The notes: a model not told the origin generated them from the sequence alone. DNA of 64,000 nucleotides from Alternaria dauci (GCF_042100115.1 NC_091281.1:186001-250000), one strand, 5' to 3'. Positions 11,706-22,213 are shown, counted from the first letter of the stretch. A program made the numbers and translations.

Positions 11706-13064
11706 TAGGGCAGTGCTTACTTCTCCTGCTACGGAGACAGCGAGCATTATGACGTTGCACCTATCACCTAGCTGTCTATCTGAACTCAATGATACCCACT
11801 TTTACTTGGCCTTGCCTTCAATCTCCACCTTCTTCGTGAATGTCGTATACAAGCAGCTGAAGTTTTTCTAGTGGCGCGCCTGCCTTAGCCGAACCACAAG
11901 GCGATGTTTGAACAAACTAGAGGATGCAGTCATCCGGGCTCGACGTTCGGAGTCCAAAGCGTATTGGATATTCGCTCGGTCGCATCTTCGTGGCGCTCGA
12001 TCGATGGGAGATGACAGACTGCTTTCCGCTCCGCATACTGGTAGTCTTATTGAACACTCAAGCATCGCATTGCAGATGCGATTTGCTTGTTGATGGTTCA
12101 TTGCCGCCCGAGGCATTATCGATTACCGAGAGCGGAAGCCAGCGCTAGCGTGAGCTTGGCGGTGGAAATGAAGGCTCTCAGGGGCGATCCTACACCGAAT
12201 CGCAACCAGCGGACGACAGCCGGAGCGTTAGAAGTCCTGCACCCCTGAGCTTGGCGTCAGGCGTTCGTCCTAGGGCTGGGAAAATGTGACTCGGTCTATC
12301 GTGCTGCGAGGGGCGCGCATGACGATGTGGCCGTTACTGGTGCGATCTCGTCGCTAAGGTACCGGTATTCCCGATACCTCGGTATCACAACAACGGTTGA
12401 CAGAATAGACATTGCAAACTACTACTCCAGTATCAGGACATCGTACCAACAATGCGGCATCGGAGTCGCGGCCGATATACGGCGTCCGTTAATCATATCG
12501 ATACGGATTATTGCCCTTCGACAGAGCTCTTCAACCACAATCTCGGTATGGCACCGAGAGAGCCGAAAGCGAAACGGCCTCTGATTCCTACGCGAGACGC
12601 CATACAGCGCCACATCAAGCCATCAGCGTGAAAACCACATGTTGTTGTGACGCCAAGTATTCCCGCTAGCCTGTTGTTGAGATGGGCCCCGCCGGCGATC
12701 ATCCCACTTCAGTGTATCCGCGACGGGAACTGGTCAAAACGAGCATCGCGGCTCATATATTTAGACGCCGGTGCCTTTTTGGCTTGGTATTGACAGGAAC
12801 AGGTCGCCTTCAGGCTCTATCGTGCCTCTTCAAGATCGACATGTCTGTAGGGTTTGGCACCTCACAAGCTTCCCAAGGCTGTAGGGCTACTGAGACGTGC
12901 AATCGCGATGAAAACTTGAAGGTTTGCCGTATCGCCGTACAGTGGCTTACACTAGACGCCTTACCAATCTTCCCAGTACCATGCCGTCTCCACTGTCCCT
13001 TCGTATCCCACGAAAGTTTCCCAGGGCCGCGCTCTTGGCTGCTGACGATAGTGTGCCGACTTCT
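11706..13064. other. Gene-poor intergenic stretch
   Basis: No convincing gene. A small hairpin-forming run of GGTAT/ATACC words occurs around 12357-12390. The remainder holds only short chance frames. Confidence 0.5.
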
Positions 13065-13493
13065 TTGAGTTAGCAAGATGCATGTCACCCGGCCATGGAA
13101 AAAATGGGGTCGGCCATGACCTAGCTATATTAGGTAATTTTAATCTTAAAAAAGGTCTGTGCATATGCTAGTATAGCCTAGTATAGATTATATAATAGGC
13201 TAAGTATATTTCTAACGTGTTCTAAAAATGTTCTTAATATTTTTTTAAGTTCTTTTTTTCTAAATATCTCTATCTAAAATAAAGATTTCTTATATTTTAA
13301 GATAGATAGTACTAGTATTATCTTTTATATCTTTATTCTTATAAAATATAATAGATATATATAAGAATAAAGATAAATATATCTAAACATGTTCTAAACA
13401 TGTTTAGAATATGTTAGGCGCTAGTCCTAGTAAATTTAACATGGCCGACCCTATTTTTTCCATGGCCGGGTGACATGCTGCCTCTTGAGTTAG
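13065..13493. mobile_element. AT-rich non-autonomous element with 39-bp terminal inverted repeats and 9-bp target duplication (Mutator-like MITE)
   Basis: Terminal inverted repeats at 13080-13118 and 13440-13478 match at 38 of 39 positions (GCATGTCACCCGGCCATGG... and its complement). Both sides are flanked by the direct repeat TTGAGTTAG (13065-13073 and 13485-13493), consistent with a 9-bp target-site duplication. The interior (13119-13439) is extremely AT-rich with no ORF. It contains a perfect 15-bp inverted repeat (13328-13342 / 13361-13375) and a TCTAAACATGTT palindrome (from 13382). Long TIRs with a 9-bp duplication fit Mutator-like elements, but the family assignment is inference. The AT-richness could be original or due to RIP; the TIRs themselves remain GC-rich. 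Confidence 0.8.
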
Positions 13494-13753
13494 TGGGGCT
13501 CCACTCTTCGCAGCTACGCCACGAGTCGTCGCCCTTGGAGGTGCGTCTACAGGATTGTGGATTATAAGTATATCGGATTTCTTCTCTTTGCGCTCTTCAC
13601 TCGTCTTGCTCGTCTCTGTACGCATAGCGACCGTCACTCGTTTACTCCCAACTAATTCTAATTGACATTATCGTCAACCACACTCGCTTTTACCTTTACA
13701 ACCTAAACCGAATACTACCATCATACTAGGACTGTAAAAATTAATTCGTCAAG

Positions 13754-16605
13754 ATGCGTTTCAATCAAGTCGCTGCTGCCTCTTTGGTAGCACCGCTCGT
13801 TGCCGCTCATGGCTTGGAAGGTATGCCAAGGATCATGGGTATGCCCAGGCAGTTGAGGGCCAGCAACCCTTTTGCTGGTTTCAAAGACCATCACATTGCT
13901 CACCCGGATCCCGTGATCCGTCCCCGACAGTCTGCTGACGGACGCTGTGGTCCCGAGGGCAACAACCAAATCTGTGCGGACAACGAGTGCTGCTCAAGCG
14001 CCGGATACTGCGGTACCACCCAGGAACACTGCCAAGCGCCTGACTGCTTGTTCAACTTTGGACCTGCATGCGGTATGACATGTTGTATTCCATCTACGTG
14101 GGTCAGCTTACTGATGTTACTGCAGATGCCAACAAGACTCCTGCTGGAACAAGCACCCGCAATGATGCCCGTCCCCAGTTGGGTTCCATTCCTTACGGCG
14201 GTGGTGGTATCTACGTCTGCAACAACCCTGGAACGGTAGCCATCACCTACGACGATGGTCCATACCACTACACCGAGGGCGTTATGGCTCAGTTTGAAGC
14301 ACGTGGTGCGCACGCCACATTCTTCATCACTGGCAACAACATCGGAAAGGGTGCCATTGACGAGAACTGGGCGGGCGTTATCAAGAAGATGTACGACAAC
14401 GGCCACCAGGTCGCTTCCCACACTTGGTCGCACCAGGACCTCAGCCTCATTACCAAGGAGGAGGTTTACGACCAGATGGTCAAGAACGAAATGGCCATCC
14501 GCAACATCATCGGCAAATACCCCACCTACATGCGCCCGCCGTACTCTTCCTGCGACGGCGAGTGCCAGGAGGTCATGTCTGATCTCGGCTACGTCGTCTC
14601 CTACTTCGACCTCGACACAGACGACTACAACCAACTGACCCCAGAAAAGATCCAAGTCGCCAAGGACAACTTCAAGAACGGCATCGACACGCGCAACAGC
14701 GGCGACCCATACGACGGCGACCGCCTCGCTATCGCCCACGACATCCACCAACTGACAGCCGAGAACCTGACCGCGTACATGCTCGACTACCTCTACGCAC
14801 AAGGTCTCACGGCCGTCACCATGGGCGAGTGTCTCCAAGACCCGAAGGAGAACTGGTACCGCGACTCTACTCCCGCTCCCCCCAGCACGTCTTCTACCCG
14901 CACTTCTTCTTCCGCCGTCCCTACGCCCACGGGCCCCACTTCCACAGACGGCATGTGCGGCTCTGCAGGCGGCTCCCAGTCCTGTGTCGGCTGGGTCGGT
15001 CTCGACGGCCTCCTCGGCGAATGCTGCTCGCAATACGGATACTGTGGCAACACGGCCGACCACTGCCAGACTGGCTGCCAAGCCGGTTTCGGAAAGTGTG
15101 GCGCCCAGCCCAGTGCTTCGCCGTCTGCGTCTGCGTCCGTGTCTGCGAGCGTGACTGGGCCTGTGCCGACGCCGACTGGTCCGTCGACGACCGATGGATC
15201 GTGTGGTGCTGCGGCTGGTGGCTTGACGTGCATTGGTTTCAATGGCCCTGCGGGCCTGAGCGAGTGCTGCTCCGAGTACGGATACTGTGGTAACACTGAT
15301 GTCTACTGCGGAACCGGCTGCCAGGCTGGTTTCGGAAAGTGTGGTGCTCAGGATGTTAGCAGCGCTTCTTCTTCCTCTGTTGCTGCTTCTGCTAGCTCGA
15401 CCCCTGCTCCGTCTTCCTCGGCCGCTGTCAGCTCGGATATTGTTTCTTCTTCTACCGCTCTCTTGAGCTCTTCTGTTGCTGCTTCGTCCGCGGCTAGCAC
15501 TACCGTTGATCTCAGCTCGAGCGCTAGCCATGTCTCGTCTGCTCCCTCTGCTACTCCTACCACCTCTGGCGAGAGCTCTCGCGACGGCTCGTGCGGTGGT
15601 GATAAGGGATACACATGTGTTGGTTTCAGCACTCTCGAGGGCGTAAAGTCTGAGTGCTGCTCTGCATGGGGATACTGTGGTTCGTCTGAGGACCACTGCG
15701 GTGCTGGCTGCAACCCAGTCTACGGCAACTGCCCTTCGGTCTCTTCTTCGTCTGCTTCTTCTTCCGTGGCTGCTTCGAGCGCTAGCGAGAAGTTTGAGTC
15801 TGCGTCGTCTACTGTTGTTACGTCTGTTTCTGCTTCGGCCTCCGCCTCGGCTTCTGAGCACGTATCCGTCTCTGTTTCTGCGTCGGTTTCTGCGTCTGAG
15901 TACGTATCCGCTTCCGCCTCTGCCTCTGCTTCAGTTTCTGAGCACGTCTCTGCCTCCTCCGCCTCTGCTTCTGAGCATGTATCGGCTTCTGCTTCCGCTT
16001 CTGTCTCTGAGCATGTATCGGCTTCTGCTTCCGCTTCTGTCTCTGAGCATGTATCGGCCTCTGCTTCTGCTTCAGCATCTGTCTCTGAGCACATCTCTAC
16101 TTCAGTTTCCGTCTCACTCTCTGAGTACGTCTCCGTCTCTGCTTCCGCCACACCTTCTGCTTCCAAGGACAACTACGCTACCAGCTCTGTCGTCGTCCCA
16201 GCCTCCGAGTACCCCGCCTCCACTCCTGGAAACTCCCAGGCTGTCTCCTCAAGCAGCTCAGCCGCTGTCTCGAGCTCCGCCGTCTCCAGCGCCGTCTCTT
16301 CCTCTGCTTACCTCGTCTCCACCATGACACCTACCCCCGTCCGCTCCTCATCTTCTTTCTCGACTGCCATCGTCCGCCCTAGCTCGACTTCCTGCTCCAC
16401 AACCGCTACTCCCACTCCTACCAAGCTTCCTGTTTCTTCAAACGGAAAGTGTGGTAAGGAGAATGGTGGCCAGACTTGCGCTGGCTACAAGACGCTTTTC
16501 GGCGTTGAGATGGGATGCTGCTGCAAGCAGAGTGGACGTTGCTCTGTTGACCCTTGGGCGTGTGGTCTTGGCTGCGACAAGGGATACGGAAAGTGCTGGT
16601 TCTAG
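13754..16605 (+). CDS. Secreted chitin deacetylase (CE4) with five chitin-binding type 1 (CBM18) modules
   Basis: Two exons (13754-14072, 14126-16605; 53-bp intron) encode 932 aa. A signal peptide is visible (MRFNQVAAASLVAPLVAAHG). Order: CBM18-1 (about 60-105), NodB/polysaccharide deacetylase domain (about 140-320), CBM18-2 (about 380-430), CBM18-3 (460-508), CBM18-4 (592-642), a long Ser-rich linker (645-865) and CBM18-5 (877-931). Catalytic motifs are ITYDDGPYHYT (Asp-Asp) and SHTWSHQD (metal His pair), plus RPPYSS. CBM18 modules show the ECCS.YGYCG signature, and the last is divergent (GCCCKQSGRCS). The enzyme should convert cell-wall chitin to chitosan outside the cell; in plant pathogens such proteins can hide chitin from host receptors (family knowledge; not shown here). 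The linker has 36-bp tandem repeats. Confidence 0.92.
15984..16060 (+). repeat. 36-bp tandem repeats in the Ser-rich linker
   Basis: A unit encoding SEHVSASASASV repeats in near-identical copies, with more degenerate copies on both sides (about 15855-16130). It is an expandable coding minisatellite inside the chitin deacetylase gene. Confidence 0.75.
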
Positions 16606-17095
16606 ATATGAGTGATGGATTTGGTTATGGGCTTTCTTTATGTTCTGGTTATATCCTTTGGGTGGTGGTTTGTTGTAGGTTTATGGAACATGTAGGATAA
16701 CAATACATGATGATGAAGACATAGCGGGTATCCTGCTGAAAAAAACCTTTGATTATGATACCATGTCTCTTGACACTAACCCGGGGGGAAACCTGGCTTA
16801 TCCCGAATGAACGTGGTGCCACTTGGATGATGGCATCAATCCGCTACCTTTTGAACTCTTAATTCCCCCAACCTATGCCAACTGGTCTACAAGCGCGGTG
16901 TGTCTGTGGAGTTGTAATGCGCTATGAGATGACAGTGCCTGTAGATGTAAGTGTGTTACCCTTTCCTGGTACAAGCAAGAACAGTCAATGCTATTCTGAT
17001 GGATGGCGATGGTTAGATAGGGCAAGGTCCATTGATAAGGGGTCCTCGATGACGTGTTTATACACGTGATTCTGTCATTTCCGGGGTATCTTGGC
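16606..17095. other. Intergenic
   Basis: 3' region of the chitin deacetylase gene and promoter of the next plus-strand gene. No other feature seen. Confidence 0.5.
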
Positions 17096-18635
17096 ATGGA
17101 ACGCGATTGCTGGACATGTTTTGTCGCTCGCTTTGAATCACGGATATGCAGTGATAGCTTGGATTCGGACAGGGACATCGAGCAGGATTTCGAACCAGAT
17201 CCAAACAAATCATATTATGGCTGGGAGTTTCGACCAAGACGCTATAGGTATACCCGGCGCAATCGCAATAAGCCGTCCAAGTACTACCACCCAAACATAA
17301 AGCTCGCCATCCGAGTATTGACATCGTCATAGGGAGCAACAGATCGTAAACGCCCAGCGCGATCGAGAGCAAACCCTTCGCATCGCTAAACGATTGCGGA
17401 AGCTCCCCGATGAGGTGCGCGACGAGATCTACGGATATCTCGTTAGCGATCCCAACAAGGCATGGAAAAAATCCGAGTTCAAGGGTATTGGTACAGCATC
17501 CGACGAGCAGTTCGTCATATCAGAGTATAAGATCTTTTCCCCGTCTTACGTAACCATTGAGGTCGCATGCGAAGCAGCAGAACGCTACTACGCCATCAAC
17601 AAGTTTAAAGTCAAATCTACATCAGCCCTGGAAAACGGATTTGATGACCCAGAATGTCATCACAGGAGAGGCCTGCCATCCTTGTTGGAATTGCTCAAAG
17701 AAGATTTCTTTGGCCTGGGTATCCTGCCGCACAAGTTCATTCGGCATCTGCGCATCCAGATTGATGTCGGTGACTTGTGTCAGGACCTGAACATAGATTT
17801 CAAGGAGTACAATTACTACGCTGATAAAGACGATGATGAATACGATGATGAAGACGATGAGGAAGATGATGAGGAAGACGACGAGGAAGACAACAACAAA
17901 GACAAAAATAAAGACGACTACAAAAACGACCACAGAAAGTACTTCAAAATCGACTATGATGACGAATACTACAACAACCATCGCGAGGACACCAAAAAGG
18001 CAGCCCGGAGAGAAAGGCTGCAACTCGACAAACTATACGAGGACCTCGAATCTGCGTTCTCGCTCCTGACCAATAAGGAAAAGCTGGACATTCGCTTCTA
18101 TATCGAGCCCAAGGAGCCACGAGGTTATACTCAAAAGAGTGAGATAATCAGTGACATGGAAGAGGGGCATAGTCGTGATTTGGTATACTTCTTGGACATT
18201 GAACGTGGTGTTCTCAATGTACTAGAAGCAATCAGAAAGTCCGTTTATGATCTCAAACATGCCGGAGCTTCTGTCGCTATTTTTCGGGGCGTGAGAGTTT
18301 TGATGGACTTTTCGGACATGGATGGATTTCCGACCTTCGACGTATTTGGTCACACCGCAGAAGAATGGGAAAAGGTATGCATGTCTTCATTCTTGAGACA
18401 ACCATATGCTGACAATCACGGAAAGGAGAAGGAAGAGCACACTCGCCAGTGGGGACAATATCAACCCCATAGAAACTATATTGAGCGAAGCATGCTTGTC
18501 TTGTCTGGTAAGCTATGTGACGTGTTTCTCAAGAATCTCCCACAGTTCAGGCAGCGGTGGGGCTATGAAGAATATTTGGATTCAGTCATGTTCGATGAAC
18601 GAGATTTACGCCGGCACATGGATGACGACTCTTAA
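17096..18635 (+). CDS. Uncharacterised F-box-like protein with acidic low-complexity tract
   Basis: Modelled as two exons (17096-17247, 17333-18635; 85-bp intron), 484 aa. The join reads RPRRYR-EQQIVNAQRDREQ, and the downstream frame has no ATG before LRKLPDEVRDEIYGYL, so an upstream exon is needed. That sequence (about residues 72-88) resembles the F-box-like start found in many ascomycete proteins (LPxEVRxEIYxYL). At about 215-260 lies a very acidic Asp/Glu-rich tract followed by Lys/Asn-rich sequence. The C-terminal half looks globular (for example LDIRFYIEPKEPRGY, VAIFRGVRVLMDF). No function is recognised. The first exon is the least certain part; a shorter protein starting elsewhere is possible. 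Confidence 0.6.
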
Positions 18636-18929
18636 AATGAATGGGATACGGTGAAGAACGAGTGACATGATCAAACAGTGTCTTCCGGATCTCGGATTCC
18701 TGGATGTATGGAAAAGGGATCGAAAGCGAGACAAGACCGGAGAAAAGGTGCGCAATAAGCGCCGATGGTCTGTCGCGGCTTGCTTTCACTGGAACAACTA
18801 CAGGCAGTAGTCGATGAGAGTGACGTTCGACTTCAAGATACAGAGAAAAAAAAAGAATGGTGGTTTATATTTCCGCTGACTGGCCCCGGTCATTTGACTT
18901 GTCGCCGCGTGTTGGGTGCGTAAGAATTT
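18636..18929. other. Intergenic
   Basis: Downstream flank of the acidic F-box-like gene, leading into the short-ORF repeat array. Nothing else seen. Confidence 0.4.
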
Positions 18930-20104
18930 GGACTTGTACGGTCCTGTTCTACTCTATGATGCTGTAGTATACGGCGGGTACGGAATCTCTCCTCGCACAA
19001 CCTCCATTCAGATTATGACTGCGCCTAGAGGAGCTTGGCTACTGTGGGGTGCATATAAGTCGTTCAGTCTTTCTGGCTCCCCTACTCTCCCCACTACCCT
19101 TTAAAACATCTTACCTCTTCTTAGAAGATAAGACACAACAGGCATATGTTTTCTGGTGTCCTTCGTTCCCCAAAACACTACGCTGATCTTTACCTGAAAA
19201 TCGCATGCATAGCAGCACGCGATGTGGTAAAACCATCAAAAAGATGCACGATCCATGTTTCTCTTTTGCCAGCTCGGAAGATCCAGAGCCTTGAATACAC
19301 TTCAAAAGCTCGGATCTCTTACAAAGAGTCACTAAGACGAAGTACGCAGAGCCATGTCTAGTCCGCTCGCGCATCTAGACATTCAAAAACCCGGATCACG
19401 AATGCTATGGAAAAAGACTTGCTGGAATCTCCTTGAACCTACTTTCTTGCCTGGATGTTCTAGTAGCTGTACTCCCATTCTTCAACAGACTTTCACACTC
19501 CGAGATACCAAAATTCTTGACCGCAGCGACATGGAGAGCTTTTGCCTTTAGGGGTACGTTTCAAAGATGAAGAAATCACAGACATGGGTCTTTGCTGCCT
19601 CTTCGCTCTCTATAATTTCAGTATTCAAAACTTCGGAGAAGAGTACCTCACTCTTCTCGTACATTTTCGGTATTTCCATGCGCGAAACCTGCCAGCTTCA
19701 CTCTGCAGCCGTACAGTTCCAGGAAGATTATACAAAGTCACTTTTTCATGATCTCTCCGTCTTTTGCACGTCCATGATCACATCCTGTTTTACCAAAAAC
19801 CTTCGCAGGTCATTTACATGGAGAAGCCTGCCTCTTCTCGAAACAGAACTCGATATATTAGAAACTCCAGAACCTCTTCTCATGTTCAAAGATCAAGCTG
19901 CGATCAGGTATGAGAAGCGAGCTGTAAGCATCAACGTGGTATCAACATTACCACAAGAAGGCTGCATGTGTGGCGCTTGCTTTCCGTCCTCAGTTCCCAC
20001 TGATAGATCACTCGGTACATAAGAGTGTCTTCGCTACGCTGTTCTCCTTTCTACCAGTAATCTCATTTCAGTCTCCTTTTTCTAAAGTTTAACCCAATCC
20101 CTGT

Positions 20105-20263
20105 ATGGAGAAAGCTTCTGTTCTTCCAAAATACACTAAATGCGGCTATAATGTCTCCCTACGCCGCACCTCACAAAGGACGTATTTATGTCCTTTATGC
20201 CGGAAACTTTCTGGTGGAAGTTTAGGTCACATCCAAACAACGCGACTCACAATCGATGTGTGA
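20105..20263 (+). CDS. Candidate 52-aa Cys-containing short protein in the array
   Basis: It starts MEKASVLPKYTKCGYNVSLR and includes YLCPLCRKLSGG, giving a Cys...CxxC arrangement that could bind zinc. The start matches the MExASLLPK consensus shared by neighbouring units. It may be an intact member of a small-protein family or chance. No homologue is recognised. Confidence 0.25.
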   Translation: MEKASVLPKYTKCGYNVSLRRTSQRTYLCPLCRKLSGGSLGHIQTTRLTIDV

Positions 20264-20789
20264 CAGTCGCGGCAAGGCACACACAACCGTTCCTAGCCTG
20301 ACATTCTGTACATCAAAAACTGGAAAGGTCATGGGTATGGCGGCGTCATCGCTCTTGGAGAAAGATTGCAACTGCAGAGATAAAAACAGCAATATTAGAT
20401 CATATGTGCAGCTGTCTTCTTGGCTCTTCTATAAATTGTCCTCTTCGGCGGCTGTATCCTTCTTCGTTCTACACCCGGCCTTTTTCTCTTGTTTCACTAA
20501 AAGCGGACAGATCAAGGCGATGGATTGTCTTGCCTACTCTTCAATATACAATAGAGAGGTTATATGTGTTCACCTTGCTCATTTGCAACCTCAACGTCAT
20601 AACCACGATCTGGACGACGGTATTTTCTTTCTAAAAAGCTACCTGTACATTCAAAAACGTCGAATGGGAACAGACATGTGCGCGGTGCTATCGCACATAT
20701 CTACTACAGAACCTCCCAAGACGGCACCTCTCCTCTTCTCCACAATCGATATCCGACTCTTCTTTTCGAAACCATATCAAGCCAGGGCT

Positions 20790-20909
20790 ATGAAGACCGC
20801 GTCTCTTCTTCCAAAAAGCTTTTATCTTCCTACAGTGGAGCTTGCGCCTAATCTTCAAAACGACGGTAGCAAACACTATGTGTGTTTCTGCACTCTCAAA
20901 CATGGATAG
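20790..20909 (+). CDS. Candidate 39-aa short ORF of the array
   Basis: It starts MKTASLLPKSFYLPTVELAP. The first nine residues match the array consensus closely. An internal VELAPNLQND segment resembles the start of the next unit (MEIAPVAPEN), suggesting a partial further duplication. Coding status is unproven. Confidence 0.2.
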   Translation: MKTASLLPKSFYLPTVELAPNLQNDGSKHYVCFCTLKHG

Positions 20910-21098
20910 GACAGTGACATGGCCGTTGCTTCTCGTCCATGGGATTCACAAGTGAATAGAACCGACGACAACGTAGAGTCGGTTTTATGTGACCGTCACG
21001 CCGTGGCTCTATATAAAACCTTCGTCTGCGACTGGTGTACTCTTTCTACTGCACTCAACTTCCTTCTTCCATTTCCAAACAATGAACAGAAACATGAC

Positions 21099-21188
21099 AT
21101 GGAGATTGCGCCTGTTGCTCCAGAAAACAGAAATCTCGCAAACCTATGTCTCTTTCCCGGATCACAACAACAAACTTCGATGCGCTAG
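21099..21188 (+). CDS. Candidate 29-aa short ORF of the array
   Basis: It starts MEIAPVAPENRNLANLCLFP. A TATAAAA box lies 87 bp upstream of the ATG with a C/T-rich leader between, like a compact promoter. Coding status is unproven. Confidence 0.2.
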   Translation: MEIAPVAPENRNLANLCLFPGSQQQTSMR

Positions 21189-21238
21189 AAATTCGCTACT
21201 ACTGGACATACGAGAGCGCCGCCCCCGCGACCACTGCA

Positions 21239-21245
21239 TATAAAA
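21239..21245 (+). promoter_or_regulatory. TATA box of an array unit
   Basis: TATAAAA is followed by a long pyrimidine-rich leader and an ATG 82 bp downstream (21321). The same layout occurs at 21012, 21487 and 21861. Confidence 0.4.
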
Positions 21246-21320
21246 CATCTTCCACTGGCCGACTACTCTTCCTTCTACATCTCTCTTTCTTCCTTCTCCC
21301 AAACACAAAGGTTTTCGCGT

Positions 21321-21443
21321 ATGGAGACCGCGTCTCTTTCTCCAGTAAAAACCACGACCAAGTTTCTAATGTTCTGGGCCTTTTCCCCGACTCTCGAAAA
21401 GACCAACGACCTTTTAAAGCATTACGCACTCTACCATAAGTAA
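21321..21443 (+). CDS. Candidate 40-aa short ORF of the array
   Basis: It starts METASLSPVKTTTKFLMFWA and ends HYALYHK. It has the best promoter-like context of the array (TATA box at 21239, C/T-rich leader). No known homologue; translation is unproven. Confidence 0.25.
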   Translation: METASLSPVKTTTKFLMFWAFSPTLEKTNDLLKHYALYHK

Positions 21444-21926
21444 CAGCAACAGTAACGATGAGTGAGCGCCTTCCTCTTGCAACTCCTATAATACCTTCCA
21501 CCAGCAGACCTCCATCCTCATTTATCCATTCTCTACCCCCATCTTCCTCAAAAACAAAACACTACGGCTTTTTACCATGGAGAGCGCGCCGTCTTCCAAA
21601 CTGTCATGAGACCTCCCCGATGCGTCCGCCCTGGCCCCTTACTCTCCTTCCAATCTTTAAAATAAAGAAGGTCCAATTTATGACCAGAAGCTTCGCGCCG
21701 AGTTTGACATGGCGAAATCCAACTTCAAAATGGCACCCGTAAATACGCATGTGTCAAAAAATCGGCGCGTCCGTAACATGTTCGTCTCCGCTGTCTTGTA
21801 GCTTTGCTATCGACAGGATGGAGAGCGGGAGCGAGAGCAGAAAGAAGAGTGAAGATGGGTTATAAAATCGAAGACCTCGATTCTATGTTCTTCTCCCTCT
21901 TCTCTTCTCTTCTTTTCCACAACAAT

Positions 21927-22142
21927 ATGGATGTTTTCTCCAAAAACTCTGAAAGAGGACGCATGCTGCGTCGAGCAACGAAAAGCGAAACGAAATTTGT
22001 GTATGGTCCGACGGACGTCGGTGTCGGACATCTGCCCACGGTGAACGAATTCACAGCTGTAGTTTCCAAAAACAACGCAATCCTAGCAAATGACCTGGGA
22101 CGAAGGAACGTGACAACACTCTGCCATCATTCTTCTGCGTGA
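21927..22142 (+). CDS. Candidate 71-aa short ORF at the end of the array
   Basis: It starts MDVFSKNSERGRMLRRATKS. A TATAAAA box lies 66 bp upstream (21861) with a C/T-rich leader. It is the longest short ORF at the 3' end of the array; no family recognised. Confidence 0.25.
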   Translation: MDVFSKNSERGRMLRRATKSETKFVYGPTDVGVGHLPTVNEFTAVVSKNNAILANDLGRRNVTTLCHHSSA

Positions 22143-22182
22143 TTCCTAGGAGTGTGTAATAAATAGAATCATCCCATCTCAC

Positions 22183-22213
22183 ACCAACCAACCAACCAAC
22201 CAACCAACCAACC
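22183..22213. repeat. (CCAA)n microsatellite
   Basis: Seven to eight copies of a CCAA tetranucleotide just beyond the short-ORF array. Confidence 0.85.

Larger units (their letters stand above)
18930..22142 (+). repeat. Array of degenerate promoter-plus-short-ORF units
   Basis: About 3.2 kb without a recognisable gene but with strong internal periodicity. Recurrent elements in the same order: a TATA-like box, a C/T-rich stretch, a CAAAAAC-like word, then ATGGAGAxxGCG. ATGs of the clearest units: 19531, 19818, 20105, 20337, 20790, 21099, 21321, 21577 and 21818 (spacings roughly 220-310 bp, with two of exactly 287). TATA-like boxes at 21012, 21239, 21487 and 21861 precede an ATG by 66-90 bp; weaker ones occur at 19053, 19610 and 20430. 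Several ATGs open peptides starting M-E/K-x-A-S-x-L-P-K. The units look like diverged tandem copies of a small transcription unit. What they encode or do is unknown. Boundaries are approximate and set by eye. Confidence 0.55.

Noticed and set aside
13119..13439. AT-rich core as a centromere or RIP-mutated large transposon
   Set aside because: It is only about 320 bp, bounded by clean TIRs. A small non-autonomous element explains it better, and RIP cannot be shown without other copies.
13900..15861. 653-codon minus-strand open frame opposite the chitin deacetylase
   Set aside because: It mirrors the biased Ser/Ala codons of the real plus-strand gene, is Arg/Val/Ala low-complexity, and has no domain.
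20256..20909. 217-codon plus-strand frame in the array as one protein
   Set aside because: It spans several repeat units, including TATA-like and C/T-rich parts, and shows no domain. Chance openness across units is likelier.
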